This document shows positions 6,733 to 12,504 of a stretch of DNA of 12,504 nucleotides, one piece after another (the stretch's first letter is position 1; each line of letters opens with the position of its first letter). Under the pieces are notes generated by a model. It did no database searches. It was not told the DNA's origin and was given only the letters and a program-made list of their open reading frames with translations. Position numbers and translations under genes: made by a program. Source of the DNA: Candidatus Hydrogenedentota bacterium (GTDB taxonomy: Bacteria > Hydrogenedentota > Hydrogenedentia > Hydrogenedentales > SLHB01); NCBI GenBank assembly GCA_007136375.1, contig SLHB01000082.1, positions 1-12,504 of the forward strand. Reading direction: 5' to 3'.

Positions 6733-8220
6733 ATGCTTTATTACCTGGCTCTCGAATTCCGCGACTACTTCAGCGTTCTGAACGTGTTTACCTATCACAC
6801 GGTCCGGGCGGGCGGCGCCGCGCTCACGGGCTTCGCCGTCTGCCTTCTCATTGGACCGTTGGTGATTCGTTGGTTGCGCATGCTGAAGGTGGGACAGTTC
6901 ATCCGCAAGGAGCACGTCGCCAATCTCCATGAGCTCCACAAGGGAAAAGCCGGCACGCCCACGATGGGCGGCTCGCTCATCATCATCAGCACCGTGTTGA
7001 CCCTGCTCCTGTGGGGGCGGCTGACGAACACGGTCTTGCTCGTGGCCTTGGGGGTGCTGTGCGCCATGGGCGCCGTGGGGTTCATTGACGACTTCATCAA
7101 GCTCCGGCGCCGTCAGAATATGGGACTCAGCGCGCGGGCCAAGTTCGTCGGGCAGATCGCGGTGGGTTTGGCGTTGGGGGCCTACGCCTTCTTCAATCCC
7201 ATAACCACGAGCGCAGTCACGGTGTCCAGCGCGGACTTCGACGACTGGGGCGCCTTCGTCCGCGCCTTCCACAAAGAGGGCAGCAACGGCAACCCCCGGG
7301 CGGCCGCGCTCTTCTGGGAGGGGCTGGACCCAGGATTGCAACAGCTTATCGGCGAGGTGGTGAGCGACAGCGAACGCATGCGTCAATTGCGGCCAGAGTT
7401 GCTCGGCTCCATCAACCGCGTGCTCCAGGATGGCCGGGCGCTGGAGGAGTTGGAGGCCTTCGAGCGCTATCCCCTGAGCCAAGAAGGCCAGGAGTTGCTC
7501 ACCACGGACGCCGCGAGCCTAAAGCCGGAGCAGCGGCAACGACTCAACCGGCTTCTCTTCGAGGCCGCCTTCCCCGGATTGGTGGACGCGAGCCCCGCCA
7601 ATCCCCATACGAAGGTGAATTTGCCCGGGTTCAAGGACATTCTCATCCCCTTGGGCGTGTTCTACATCCTTTTCGTGCTCCTCATCATCGTGGCCACCTC
7701 CAATGCGGTGAATCTTACCGACGGCCTCGATGGGCTGGCCATTGGAGCCTCCATTGTCTCCGTACTTGCGTTTACCGGCATCGCGTACGTGGTGAGCCGG
7801 GCGGATTGGTCCGACTACCTGTTTCTGACCCATGTGCCGGAGGCGAGCGAGCTTACCGTATTCGGAGCGGCCCTGTTGGGCACTGGCCTTGGCTTCCTGT
7901 GGTTCAACGCCCACCCGGCGGAAGTGTTCATGGGCGACACGGGCTCACTGGCCCTGGGCGGCGCCATCGGGACCATGGCGATTTTGACGAAGCAGGAGTT
8001 GCTCCTCCTCGTGGTCGGCGGCATCTTCGTTCTGGAAGCGGGGAGCGTCATCCTGCAAGTGGCGTCCTATAAGCTTCGGGGCAAGCGCGTGTTTCGCATG
8101 GCGCCGCTCCATCATCACTTTGAGCTCATGGGCTGGTCGGAGAGCAAGGTCACGGTGCGTTTCTGGATCCTGGCCCTGGTGTTCGCGCTTATGAGCCTGG
8201 CGACGCTGAAACTGCGGTAA
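6733..8220 (+). CDS. mraY: Phospho-N-acetylmuramoyl-pentapeptide-transferase MraY with large extra periplasmic loop
   Basis: Integral membrane enzyme that joins phospho-MurNAc-pentapeptide to undecaprenyl phosphate, giving lipid I. Family motifs are intact: GTPTMGG (74-80), FIDDFIK (117-123, active-site Asp pair), NAVNLTDGLDGLA (324-336), FMGDTGSLALGG (399-410) and APLHHHFE (457-464). Hydrophobic segments agree with the ten-helix family fold. At 495 residues it is about 135 longer than the usual 360. The surplus sits at about 157-296, between the helix after the DD motif and the FKDILIPLGVF segment, which by known MraY topology is on the periplasmic side. The start at ATG 6733 gives MLYYLALEF and SVLNVFTY, matching the family N-terminus. 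No Shine-Dalgarno is visible. A TTG at 6667 in the same frame would add an Arg-rich 22-residue extension and is less likely. Murein precursor context agrees fully. Confidence 0.96.
   Translation: MLYYLALEFRDYFSVLNVFTYHTVRAGGAALTGFAVCLLIGPLVIRWLRMLKVGQFIRKEHVANLHELHKGKAGTPTMGGSLIIISTVLTLLLWGRLTNTVLLVALGVLCAMGAVGFIDDFIKLRRRQNMGLSARAKFVGQIAVGLALGAYAFFNPITTSAVTVSSADFDDWGAFVRAFHKEGSNGNPRAAALFWEGLDPGLQQLIGEVVSDSERMRQLRPELLGSINRVLQDGRALEELEAFERYPLSQEGQELLTTDAASLKPEQRQRLNRLLFEAAFPGLVDASPANPHTKVNLPGFKDILIPLGVFYILFVLLIIVATSNAVNLTDGLDGLAIGASIVSVLAFTGIAYVVSRADWSDYLFLTHVPEASELTVFGAALLGTGLGFLWFNAHPAEVFMGDTGSLALGGAIGTMAILTKQELLLLVVGGIFVLEAGSVILQVASYKLRGKRVFRMAPLHHHFELMGWSESKVTVRFWILALVFALMSLATLKLR
7201..7620 (+). 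other. Inserted segment within mraY (residues about 157-296)
   Basis: About 140 codons, where a typical MraY such as that of E. coli has about 15. The peptide is hydrophilic and mostly helix-like, with charged and Leu-rich stretches (for example LFWEGLDPGLQQLIGEVV at 193-210 and PEQRQRLNRLLFEAAF at 265-280). No cysteine, no evident membrane helix and no domain I recognise. The frame is unbroken and both flanks continue the MraY alignment, so it is an in-frame insert rather than an assembly error. Boundaries are approximate. Confidence 0.75.
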
Positions 8221-8233
8221 CGGCGCCGAAGGC

Positions 8234-8237
8234 GAGG
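8234..8237 (+). promoter_or_regulatory. Ribosome binding site GAGG supporting the TTG start of murD
   Basis: GAGG, followed by GA, lies 7 nt before TTG 8245 in the 24-nt mraY-murD gap. No in-frame ATG occurs before 8281, which would cut away the first beta-strand, so the TTG start is favoured. Confidence 0.5.
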
Positions 8238-8244
8238 GAACGAC

Positions 8245-9600
8245 TTGAACCTTGAAGGCAAGCGTATAACCATTGTGGGCATGGGCCGCACGGCCCTTGC
8301 GCTGACCCGGCTGCTATTGGACAAGGGCGCCGAGCCCTTCGTGACGGAAAACGGTCCCCGGGATGCTGTCGCGGAGGCGGCCGCGATCCTGGACGCGTGG
8401 GGCGCGTCTTGGGAGGCGGGCGGACACACGGAGGCCGCCTTCGGGGGGACGGATATCGTGGTGCCGAGTCCCGGCGTGCCGCCGTCGATTGATCCCATTG
8501 CCGCGGCCAAGGAGGCTGGCGCGGCCGTCATGGGCGAGATGGAGTTGGCGAGCCGGTTCTGCGCATCGCGGATGATCGCCGTCACGGGCTCCAATGGAAA
8601 GACGACGGCCACCGAGCTCATCGCCGCGTTGATCCGGGGGTGCGGCGAGGACGCAGGTCTGGCGGGCAACAACGCCGTGCCCCTTTCCGCCGCGGTCAAC
8701 GCCGAACGCCAGCCGCCCTATCTGGTTGTCGAGGTGAGCAGCTACCAGCTCGAACTCGCCCGGACATTCCGGCCGTGGATCGCCGCCGTGCTTAACGTCA
8801 CGCCGGATCATTTGGCGCGGCACGGCACGCTGGAGGCTTACGCCGCTGTCAAGGGCCGCATCTACGCGCGCCAAGGCCCGGGCGATCACGCCATTGTGAA
8901 CGCGGATGATCCCCGCGTCGCCGCCATGGACACGCCCGCGCCGCGCAGGCTCTTCAGCCTTCGCGGGGCTTTGGACGGGGATGGCCTCTGGATTGACGCG
9001 GAGGGCGCGATTCACGCCGGCGGGAGCGGTCCCGTGGCCCACGCGGACGACGCGCCCCTGCCCGGCCGGCACAACCTGGAGAACGTTTTGGCCGCGCTGA
9101 GCGCTATTCGGGCTGGTGGGTTTCCATGGGCGCCCGCGCTGGAGGCCTTGCGCGCGTTCCGCGGCGTGGAGCACCGGATCGAGCCCGTGGGCGAAGTGGA
9201 CGGCGCCGCGTATTACAACGATTCGAAGGCGACCAACGTGGACAGCCTTCGCGTGGCCTTGGAGAGTTTTGAGCGGCCTATCGTGCTCATCGCCGGGGGC
9301 GAGGGGAAGGGGAGCGACTACGCCGTATTGGCGCCGCTCGTCCGCGACAAGGTGACGGCGTTGATCGTCATGGGGAGCGACGCGCCGCGGATCGAGGCGG
9401 CCTTCGGCGGCCTGGTCCCCACGCATCGCGCCAGCGGCATGGAAGAGGCCGTACGCCTTGCCCATGGCCAAGCGGCGGCGGGCGGGGTGGTGTTGTTGTC
9501 GCCGGCGTGCGCCAGTTTCGACATGTACTCCAGCTTTGAAGCGCGGGGCCGGCATTTCAAGGAATGTGTCGGCAAACTCCGGGAGCGCGCGCCACTATGA
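8245..9600 (+). CDS. murD: UDP-N-acetylmuramoyl-L-alanine--D-glutamate ligase MurD
   Basis: Cytoplasmic ATP-dependent ligase adding D-glutamate to UDP-MurNAc-L-Ala. The 451 residues fit the family. N-terminal Rossmann-like domain: KRITIVGMGRTALAL (6-20) and SPGVPP (75-80). Central domain: ATP loop GSNGKTT (115-121), EVSSYQLE (163-170), NVTPDHLARHGTLEAY (184-199) and Lys203, the expected carbamylated lysine. C-terminal domain: HNLEN (276-280), FRGVEHRIE (305-313), NDSKATN (325-331), the GGEGKGSD loop (351-358) and LLSPACASFDMYSSFEARG (417-435). The start codon is TTG, uncommon in this cluster, and supported by the Rossmann strand that begins just after it. The stop overlaps the ftsW ATG in an ATGA arrangement (9597-9600). 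No missing residues were noticed. Confidence 0.97.
   Translation: MNLEGKRITIVGMGRTALALTRLLLDKGAEPFVTENGPRDAVAEAAAILDAWGASWEAGGHTEAAFGGTDIVVPSPGVPPSIDPIAAAKEAGAAVMGEMELASRFCASRMIAVTGSNGKTTATELIAALIRGCGEDAGLAGNNAVPLSAAVNAERQPPYLVVEVSSYQLELARTFRPWIAAVLNVTPDHLARHGTLEAYAAVKGRIYARQGPGDHAIVNADDPRVAAMDTPAPRRLFSLRGALDGDGLWIDAEGAIHAGGSGPVAHADDAPLPGRHNLENVLAALSAIRAGGFPWAPALEALRAFRGVEHRIEPVGEVDGAAYYNDSKATNVDSLRVALESFERPIVLIAGGEGKGSDYAVLAPLVRDKVTALIVMGSDAPRIEAAFGGLVPTHRASGMEEAVRLAHGQAAAGGVVLLSPACASFDMYSSFEARGRHFKECVGKLRERAPL
9581..9585 (+). promoter_or_regulatory. Ribosome binding site GGGAG for ftsW
   Basis: GGGAG within the end of murD, 11 nt before ATG 9597. The spacing is somewhat long, but together with the ATGA overlap it supports 9597 as the ftsW start, over an upstream in-frame TTG at 9564 that would add 11 residues. 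Confidence 0.45.
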
Positions 9601-10727
9601 GCAAGGAACCGGTCATCCTCCTCCTGATTACGCTGACCCTCGTGCTTATCGGCATTCTCATGGTCTTCAGCGCGGGCACGGTCCGCGTGTTCGAGTCCAG
9701 CGATTTGAGCAGCACTCATTTCCTAACGCGTCAACTCATCTTCGTGGCGGTGGGGCTCGCCGCCATGTTCGCCCTGGCCCGCACGGATTACCACATCCTG
9801 CGGGAGCCTTGGGTGTACCGGGGGCTTGCCTTTGGGACGCTCCTGCTCCTGGTGTTGGTGCTCATTCCAGGCATTGGCGCGGAGCGCGGCGGCGCCCAGC
9901 GATGGATCCAGCTTGGCGCCTTCAGTTTTCAGCCTTCGGAGATCGCGAAGTTCACGCTCATTGTGGTAGTCGCCGCGAAATTGGCCCAGAATCAGGATCA
10001 CGTCGAACGATTCTGGAAGGGATTCCTGCCGCCCTTGATCATAACCGGAGTGTTCGCCGGGCTCATCGTGTTGGAACGGGATTTGGGCACGCCCGTGGTC
10101 ATCTTTGTGGTGTCCGGCGCGATGGTGGTTATGGCCGGGACGCGCTGGCTCTACGCCTTGGGCAGCTTGGCGCCCATGGGGGCCGCCGTGTTTGCGCTCA
10201 TCTACACCAGTCCTCACCGATTGAGCCGCTTGCTGACCTTTCAGAATCCCTGGGAAGATCGCGCCGACACGGGCTACCAGCTTATACAGTCGCTCACCGC
10301 TTTCGCCGCGGGATCCATCTGGGGGCGCGGACTCGGCGCCGGAGAACAGAAACTCTTTTACTTGCCCGAGGCGCACACGGACTTCATCTTTGCCGTTTAC
10401 GGGGAGGAGACGGGGCTTGTGGGCGGATTGTTCTTGGTGACGCTTTTCGCCGTCCTGGCGGTGGCGGCCATGCGCGTCGCCATGAACTCGCCGGACATGT
10501 TCGGCGCCTTACTCGCGGGCGGCGTAGGCATGTTGATCACCTTCCAAGCGGTCTTTAACATGGCGGTCACCGTGGGCCTGGTGCCCACGAAAGGCCTGCC
10601 TCTACCCTTTATCAGCGCGGGAGGGACGGCCCTCATTGTCAATCTGGCGCTCATGGGCGTCTTGCTCAACGTGGCGCTCCACGCCAGCGGGCGTCAACGC
10701 CGCCCAGGCCCGGAGCCATCGCTGTGA
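9597..10727 (+). CDS. ftsW: Septal peptidoglycan glycosyltransferase FtsW (SEDS family)
   Basis: Polytopic membrane protein of 376 residues that polymerises lipid II into glycan strands at the septum with FtsI as partner. The N-terminus has a first membrane helix, VILLLITLTLVLIGILMVFSA (starts at 6), typical of FtsW. SEDS signatures follow: GGAQRWIQLGAFSFQPSEIAKF (starts at 98), LERDLGTP (159-166), the large extracellular loop with FQNPWEDRADTGYQLIQS (215-232), the LPEAHTDFIFAV stretch (256-267) and PTKGLPLPFISAGG (330-343). The loop Asp residues around 221-224 are candidates for the functionally essential acid known from SEDS proteins. Its position between murD and murG, with ftsI in the same operon, argues for FtsW over RodA or SpoVE. 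The short C-terminal tail (about 363-376) is Arg/Pro-rich and cytoplasmic by family topology. Confidence 0.96.
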   Translation: MSKEPVILLLITLTLVLIGILMVFSAGTVRVFESSDLSSTHFLTRQLIFVAVGLAAMFALARTDYHILREPWVYRGLAFGTLLLLVLVLIPGIGAERGGAQRWIQLGAFSFQPSEIAKFTLIVVVAAKLAQNQDHVERFWKGFLPPLIITGVFAGLIVLERDLGTPVVIFVVSGAMVVMAGTRWLYALGSLAPMGAAVFALIYTSPHRLSRLLTFQNPWEDRADTGYQLIQSLTAFAAGSIWGRGLGAGEQKLFYLPEAHTDFIFAVYGEETGLVGGLFLVTLFAVLAVAAMRVAMNSPDMFGALLAGGVGMLITFQAVFNMAVTVGLVPTKGLPLPFISAGGTALIVNLALMGVLLNVALHASGRQRRPGPEPSL

Positions 10728-10735
10728 CGCCGCGC

Positions 10736-10745
10736 GGGGGAGAGG
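10736..10745 (+). promoter_or_regulatory. Ribosome binding site GGGGGAGAGG for murG
   Basis: Purine-rich run just before ATG 10747, in the 19-nt gap after ftsW. It supports 10747 as the start; the longer open frame from 10636 would add 37 residues lying over the end of ftsW with no MurG similarity. Confidence 0.6.
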
Positions 10746-10746
10746 T

Positions 10747-11871
10747 ATGCGGATAATGATTACGGGCGGGGGGACCGGGGGCCATACGTCCCCGGCCACC
10801 GCCATTATCGAGGAGCTTCAGCGGCGCGACCCCCGGCTAACCCTCCAATGGGTGGGCAAGCGCGGCAACATCGAGGAGCGGCTTTGTAAGCGGCTGAGCA
10901 TTCCCTTCCGGCCCGTGGCGATCTCGGGCTGGCCAAGGACGCCGGGTCCGCGAAAGCTGTGGGTCGGCGCGCAACTCGCCTGGAGCATCGCCCGGTCTTG
11001 GTTCTACATCAAGCGTTTCGAGCCCGGCGCGGTCCTGGGTGTGGGCAGCTACGTGTCCTTGCCGTTAATGCTGGCGGCCCAACGCATGGGCGTGCCCACC
11101 ATAATCCACGAGCAGAACAAGCGCTTGGGTATGGCCAACGCGCTGCTCGCGCCGAAGGCGGCCCGCGTGTTCTTGAGCTACCCGGAGACCCAGGGGGTGT
11201 ATCCGGAGGAGCGCGCGATGGTGACGGGGAATCCCGTGCGCGGACGGTTTCTTAGCCCGCCAACCCGGGCGGAGGCGTGCAAGGCCCTCGGGTTGGACCC
11301 TGTCCTGCCTGTAGTGTTGATCACCGGCGGAAGCCAAGGCGCGCGCACGCTCAACCACACGGTGCGTGACGCGCTTCCGCAGTTCGGCAAGAACGAATTG
11401 CAAGTGCTCTGGATGACGGGATCCGCTTTCGTGCCGGAAGCGCGGGCCGCGGCCGCTCAAGCGCCCATCCGGGTGGATGTCTTCCGCTATATTGACGACA
11501 TGGCCACGGCCTGTGCGGCGGCGGACCTTATCGTGAGCCGCGCGGGCGCGTCGAGTACGGCGGAGATTGCGGCCTTGGGCAAACCCTCCATCCTCGTGCC
11601 GTATCCTTTCGCCACCGACGACCATCAGACGGACAACGCCCGGGCCTTGGAAGGGGCGGGCGGCGCGGTGGCCGTGCCCGACGGCGAATTCACTCCCGCC
11701 CGGTTCCTTCTGCTTACGCATGAACTCCTCGGCGACCCGGCGCGCCTTCAGGCCATGGGCAAAGCCGCCCATGGCATGGCGAAGCCCGGCGCCGCCGAGG
11801 CCATCGCGGAAGCGATATTGGAAACGGTCTTCTCCGGGGAAGCGGACGCCGCCGGAGCGCAGGCTCCATAG
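10747..11871 (+). CDS. murG: UDP-N-acetylglucosamine--undecaprenyl-pyrophosphoryl-MurNAc-pentapeptide GlcNAc transferase MurG
   Basis: GT28-family glycosyltransferase on the inner face of the membrane; it adds GlcNAc to lipid I, yielding lipid II for FtsW. The 374 residues are of usual length. N-terminal domain: glycine-rich loop GGGTGGHTSPATAI (7-20), GVGSYVSLPLMLAA (98-111, a membrane-association and acceptor region in the family) and HEQNKRLGMANALLA (121-135). C-terminal domain: TGNPVR (160-165), ITGGSQGARTLN (192-203), RYIDDMATACAAADLIVSRAG beginning at 247, STAEIAALGKPSILVPYP (270-287) and DDHQTDNA (291-298), the UDP-GlcNAc binding side. The start is set by the strong Shine-Dalgarno and by the first beta-strand. 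It is the last gene of the operon here; murC does not follow. Confidence 0.97.
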   Translation: MRIMITGGGTGGHTSPATAIIEELQRRDPRLTLQWVGKRGNIEERLCKRLSIPFRPVAISGWPRTPGPRKLWVGAQLAWSIARSWFYIKRFEPGAVLGVGSYVSLPLMLAAQRMGVPTIIHEQNKRLGMANALLAPKAARVFLSYPETQGVYPEERAMVTGNPVRGRFLSPPTRAEACKALGLDPVLPVVLITGGSQGARTLNHTVRDALPQFGKNELQVLWMTGSAFVPEARAAAAQAPIRVDVFRYIDDMATACAAADLIVSRAGASSTAEIAALGKPSILVPYPFATDDHQTDNARALEGAGGAVAVPDGEFTPARFLLLTHELLGDPARLQAMGKAAHGMAKPGAAEAIAEAILETVFSGEADAAGAQAP

Positions 11872-11874
11872 CCC

Positions 11875-11899
11875 CGCCCCAGGGAAGCGCTTCTCGGCG
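11875..11899. other. Possible weak hairpin between convergent murG and DinB-like genes
   Basis: CGCC (11875-11878) can pair with GGCG (11896-11899), and GGGAA (11882-11886) with TTCTC (11891-11895, one G-T wobble), around a GCGC loop with a 3-nt bulge. The inner GAAGCGCTTC is a 10-bp palindrome. A terminator would be expected in this 28-nt convergent gap, but there is no T-tract on either strand, so intrinsic termination is doubtful. Confidence 0.25.
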
Positions 11900-12493
11900 T
11901 CAAGGGGTGTCCGCCGCGCCCGCGGGACCTGGCTGCGCGGGCAGAGTCTGTTCGATCTGCCAGAAGTGACGGCGCCGATGCACGTCTATAACGACGAGAA
12001 GATCGATGAGGCTCATCGGCAACAACGGGATTATGGGGTGCTTTCCCTTAATTCGGCGCAGATCCCATTGCTCTTCTTTCGCGCGGGCGAGCATGTCCCG
12101 TGTTCTCGCCTCCACGGCGAGCAAGGCGCCGATGGGGTCCCCGTCGCCCTCCGGGCTCTCTGTCTTGGGCCGCATCTTCGCGGGCGCGCGCAAGCGTGTC
12201 TTGTACGGCGGCTCCATCATGGCCGCGAGCTTTCGGACGACCCACTTAGCCCGAAACGGCCCCTCTCCCCGCGGCGCCGGGTTCGCTTTTTCCACCGCCC
12301 GTTCCGCCTCGTCTTGGAAGAGGGTCCCAAAGACGGCGAGGTGACTACAAATGTCCGATGTGTTCCACGCGCCCTCGGCGGGCCGGTGGAGGAGCTGTTC
12401 TTCCGACTTTGTGCGGAGCGCCTCCACGAACTCCGAGGCGCCGGTGAACCGGTCGCGCAATTCGGACAGGGTGTACTGATAAGGCTCGGTCAC
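11900..12493 (-). CDS. DinB-like (DinB_2/YfiT-type four-helix bundle) protein
   Basis: Protein of 197 residues that looks like a member of the DinB/YfiT superfamily, four-helix bundles that often bind a divalent metal through three histidines; many are thiol transferases or have unknown function. Visible pattern: N-terminal helix with LSELRDRF; WNTSDICSHLAVF (43-55), giving His51; APAKMRP (103-109), like the APK-x-x-P stretch common in the group; a helix with LLAVEARTRDMLARAKE (124-140); and VIDVHRRRHFWQIEQTL (168-184), giving His172 and His176. These three His are plausible metal ligands. It is convergent to murG and not part of the operon; no functional link to the cell wall is apparent. 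The GTG at 12493 is a possible start, but the frame stays open to the window edge, so the gene may be longer. Confidence 0.72.
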   Translation of the reverse strand: MTEPYQYTLSELRDRFTGASEFVEALRTKSEEQLLHRPAEGAWNTSDICSHLAVFGTLFQDEAERAVEKANPAPRGEGPFRAKWVVRKLAAMMEPPYKTRLRAPAKMRPKTESPEGDGDPIGALLAVEARTRDMLARAKEEQWDLRRIKGKHPIIPLLPMSLIDLLVVIDVHRRRHFWQIEQTLPAQPGPAGAADTP

Positions 12494-12504
12494 GGCATGA
12501 ATCC

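Noticed and set aside
5118..6734. Minus-strand open frame of 538 codons opposite murF
   Set aside because: It lies antisense to a fully conserved murF, has low-complexity Arg/Gly/His-rich translation and no family motif. Such frames are common opposite GC-rich genes.
8314..9555. Minus-strand open frame of 413 codons opposite murD
   Set aside because: Antisense shadow of murD with no recognisable domain.
9458..10558. Plus-strand open frame of 366 codons overlapping murD and ftsW
   Set aside because: Out-of-frame shadow; translation is Arg/His/Gly-rich with no membrane or domain pattern, while murD and ftsW are both well supported.
10636..10746. Upstream ATG start for murG
   Set aside because: The extension is an out-of-frame reading of the ftsW end without similarity to MurG. 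A strong Shine-Dalgarno precedes ATG 10747.
12006..12344. Plus-strand open frame of 112 codons opposite the DinB-like gene
   Set aside because: No domain or ribosome binding site, and the minus-strand frame has a recognisable family pattern.

Overview
The window is a division and cell wall (dcw) gene cluster in the classical bacterial order. Nine complete plus-strand genes, rsmH-ftsL-ftsI-murE-murF-mraY-murD-ftsW-murG, run from about 241 to 11871. A partial STAS-domain gene lies before them and a convergent DinB-like gene follows. The DNA is GC-rich (roughly two thirds by eye, not computed). No tRNA, rRNA, CRISPR array, insertion sequence or phage gene was seen.

Organism: a bacterium that makes peptidoglycan, with meso-diaminopimelate as the likely third stem residue (DNPR motif in MurE). 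FtsI carries a C-terminal PASTA domain and MraY a large extra loop, so this does not look like a typical enterobacterium. A GC-rich Gram-negative lineage outside the well-studied groups (Hydrogenedentota-like or PVC-related, for example) would fit, but this is a guess and the sequence alone does not settle it.

Layout. 1-230: 3' part of a SpoIIAA-like STAS gene, sitting where mraZ usually is. 241-1170: rsmH, 16S rRNA methyltransferase. 1176-1589: ftsL, divisome scaffold. 1663-3789: ftsI, septal transpeptidase. 3746-5218: murE. 5310-6674: murF. 6733-8220: mraY, with an insert of about 140 residues. 8245-9600: murD, TTG start. 9597-10727: ftsW, septal SEDS glycosyltransferase. 10747-11871: murG. 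11900-12493 (minus): DinB-like protein. The expected continuation (murC, murB, ddl, ftsQ, ftsA, ftsZ) is absent here.

How the genes work together: MurD, MurE and MurF add D-Glu, the diamino acid and D-Ala-D-Ala to UDP-MurNAc-L-Ala. MraY moves the product to undecaprenyl phosphate (lipid I), and MurG adds GlcNAc (lipid II). FtsW polymerises lipid II at the septum and FtsI cross-links the strands, with FtsL as part of the activating complex. Most junctions are tight (ATGA at murD-ftsW, a 44-nt overlap at ftsI-murE). The three longest gaps each hold a GC-rich hairpin without a T-tract. No promoter was recognised; transcription probably starts upstream of the window.

Overall this is mostly an ordinary housekeeping region. 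The points that stand out are the MraY insert, the STAS gene lacking the phosphorylatable serine, the FtsI PASTA domain and the intercistronic hairpins. I see no sign of a wholly new multi-gene system.
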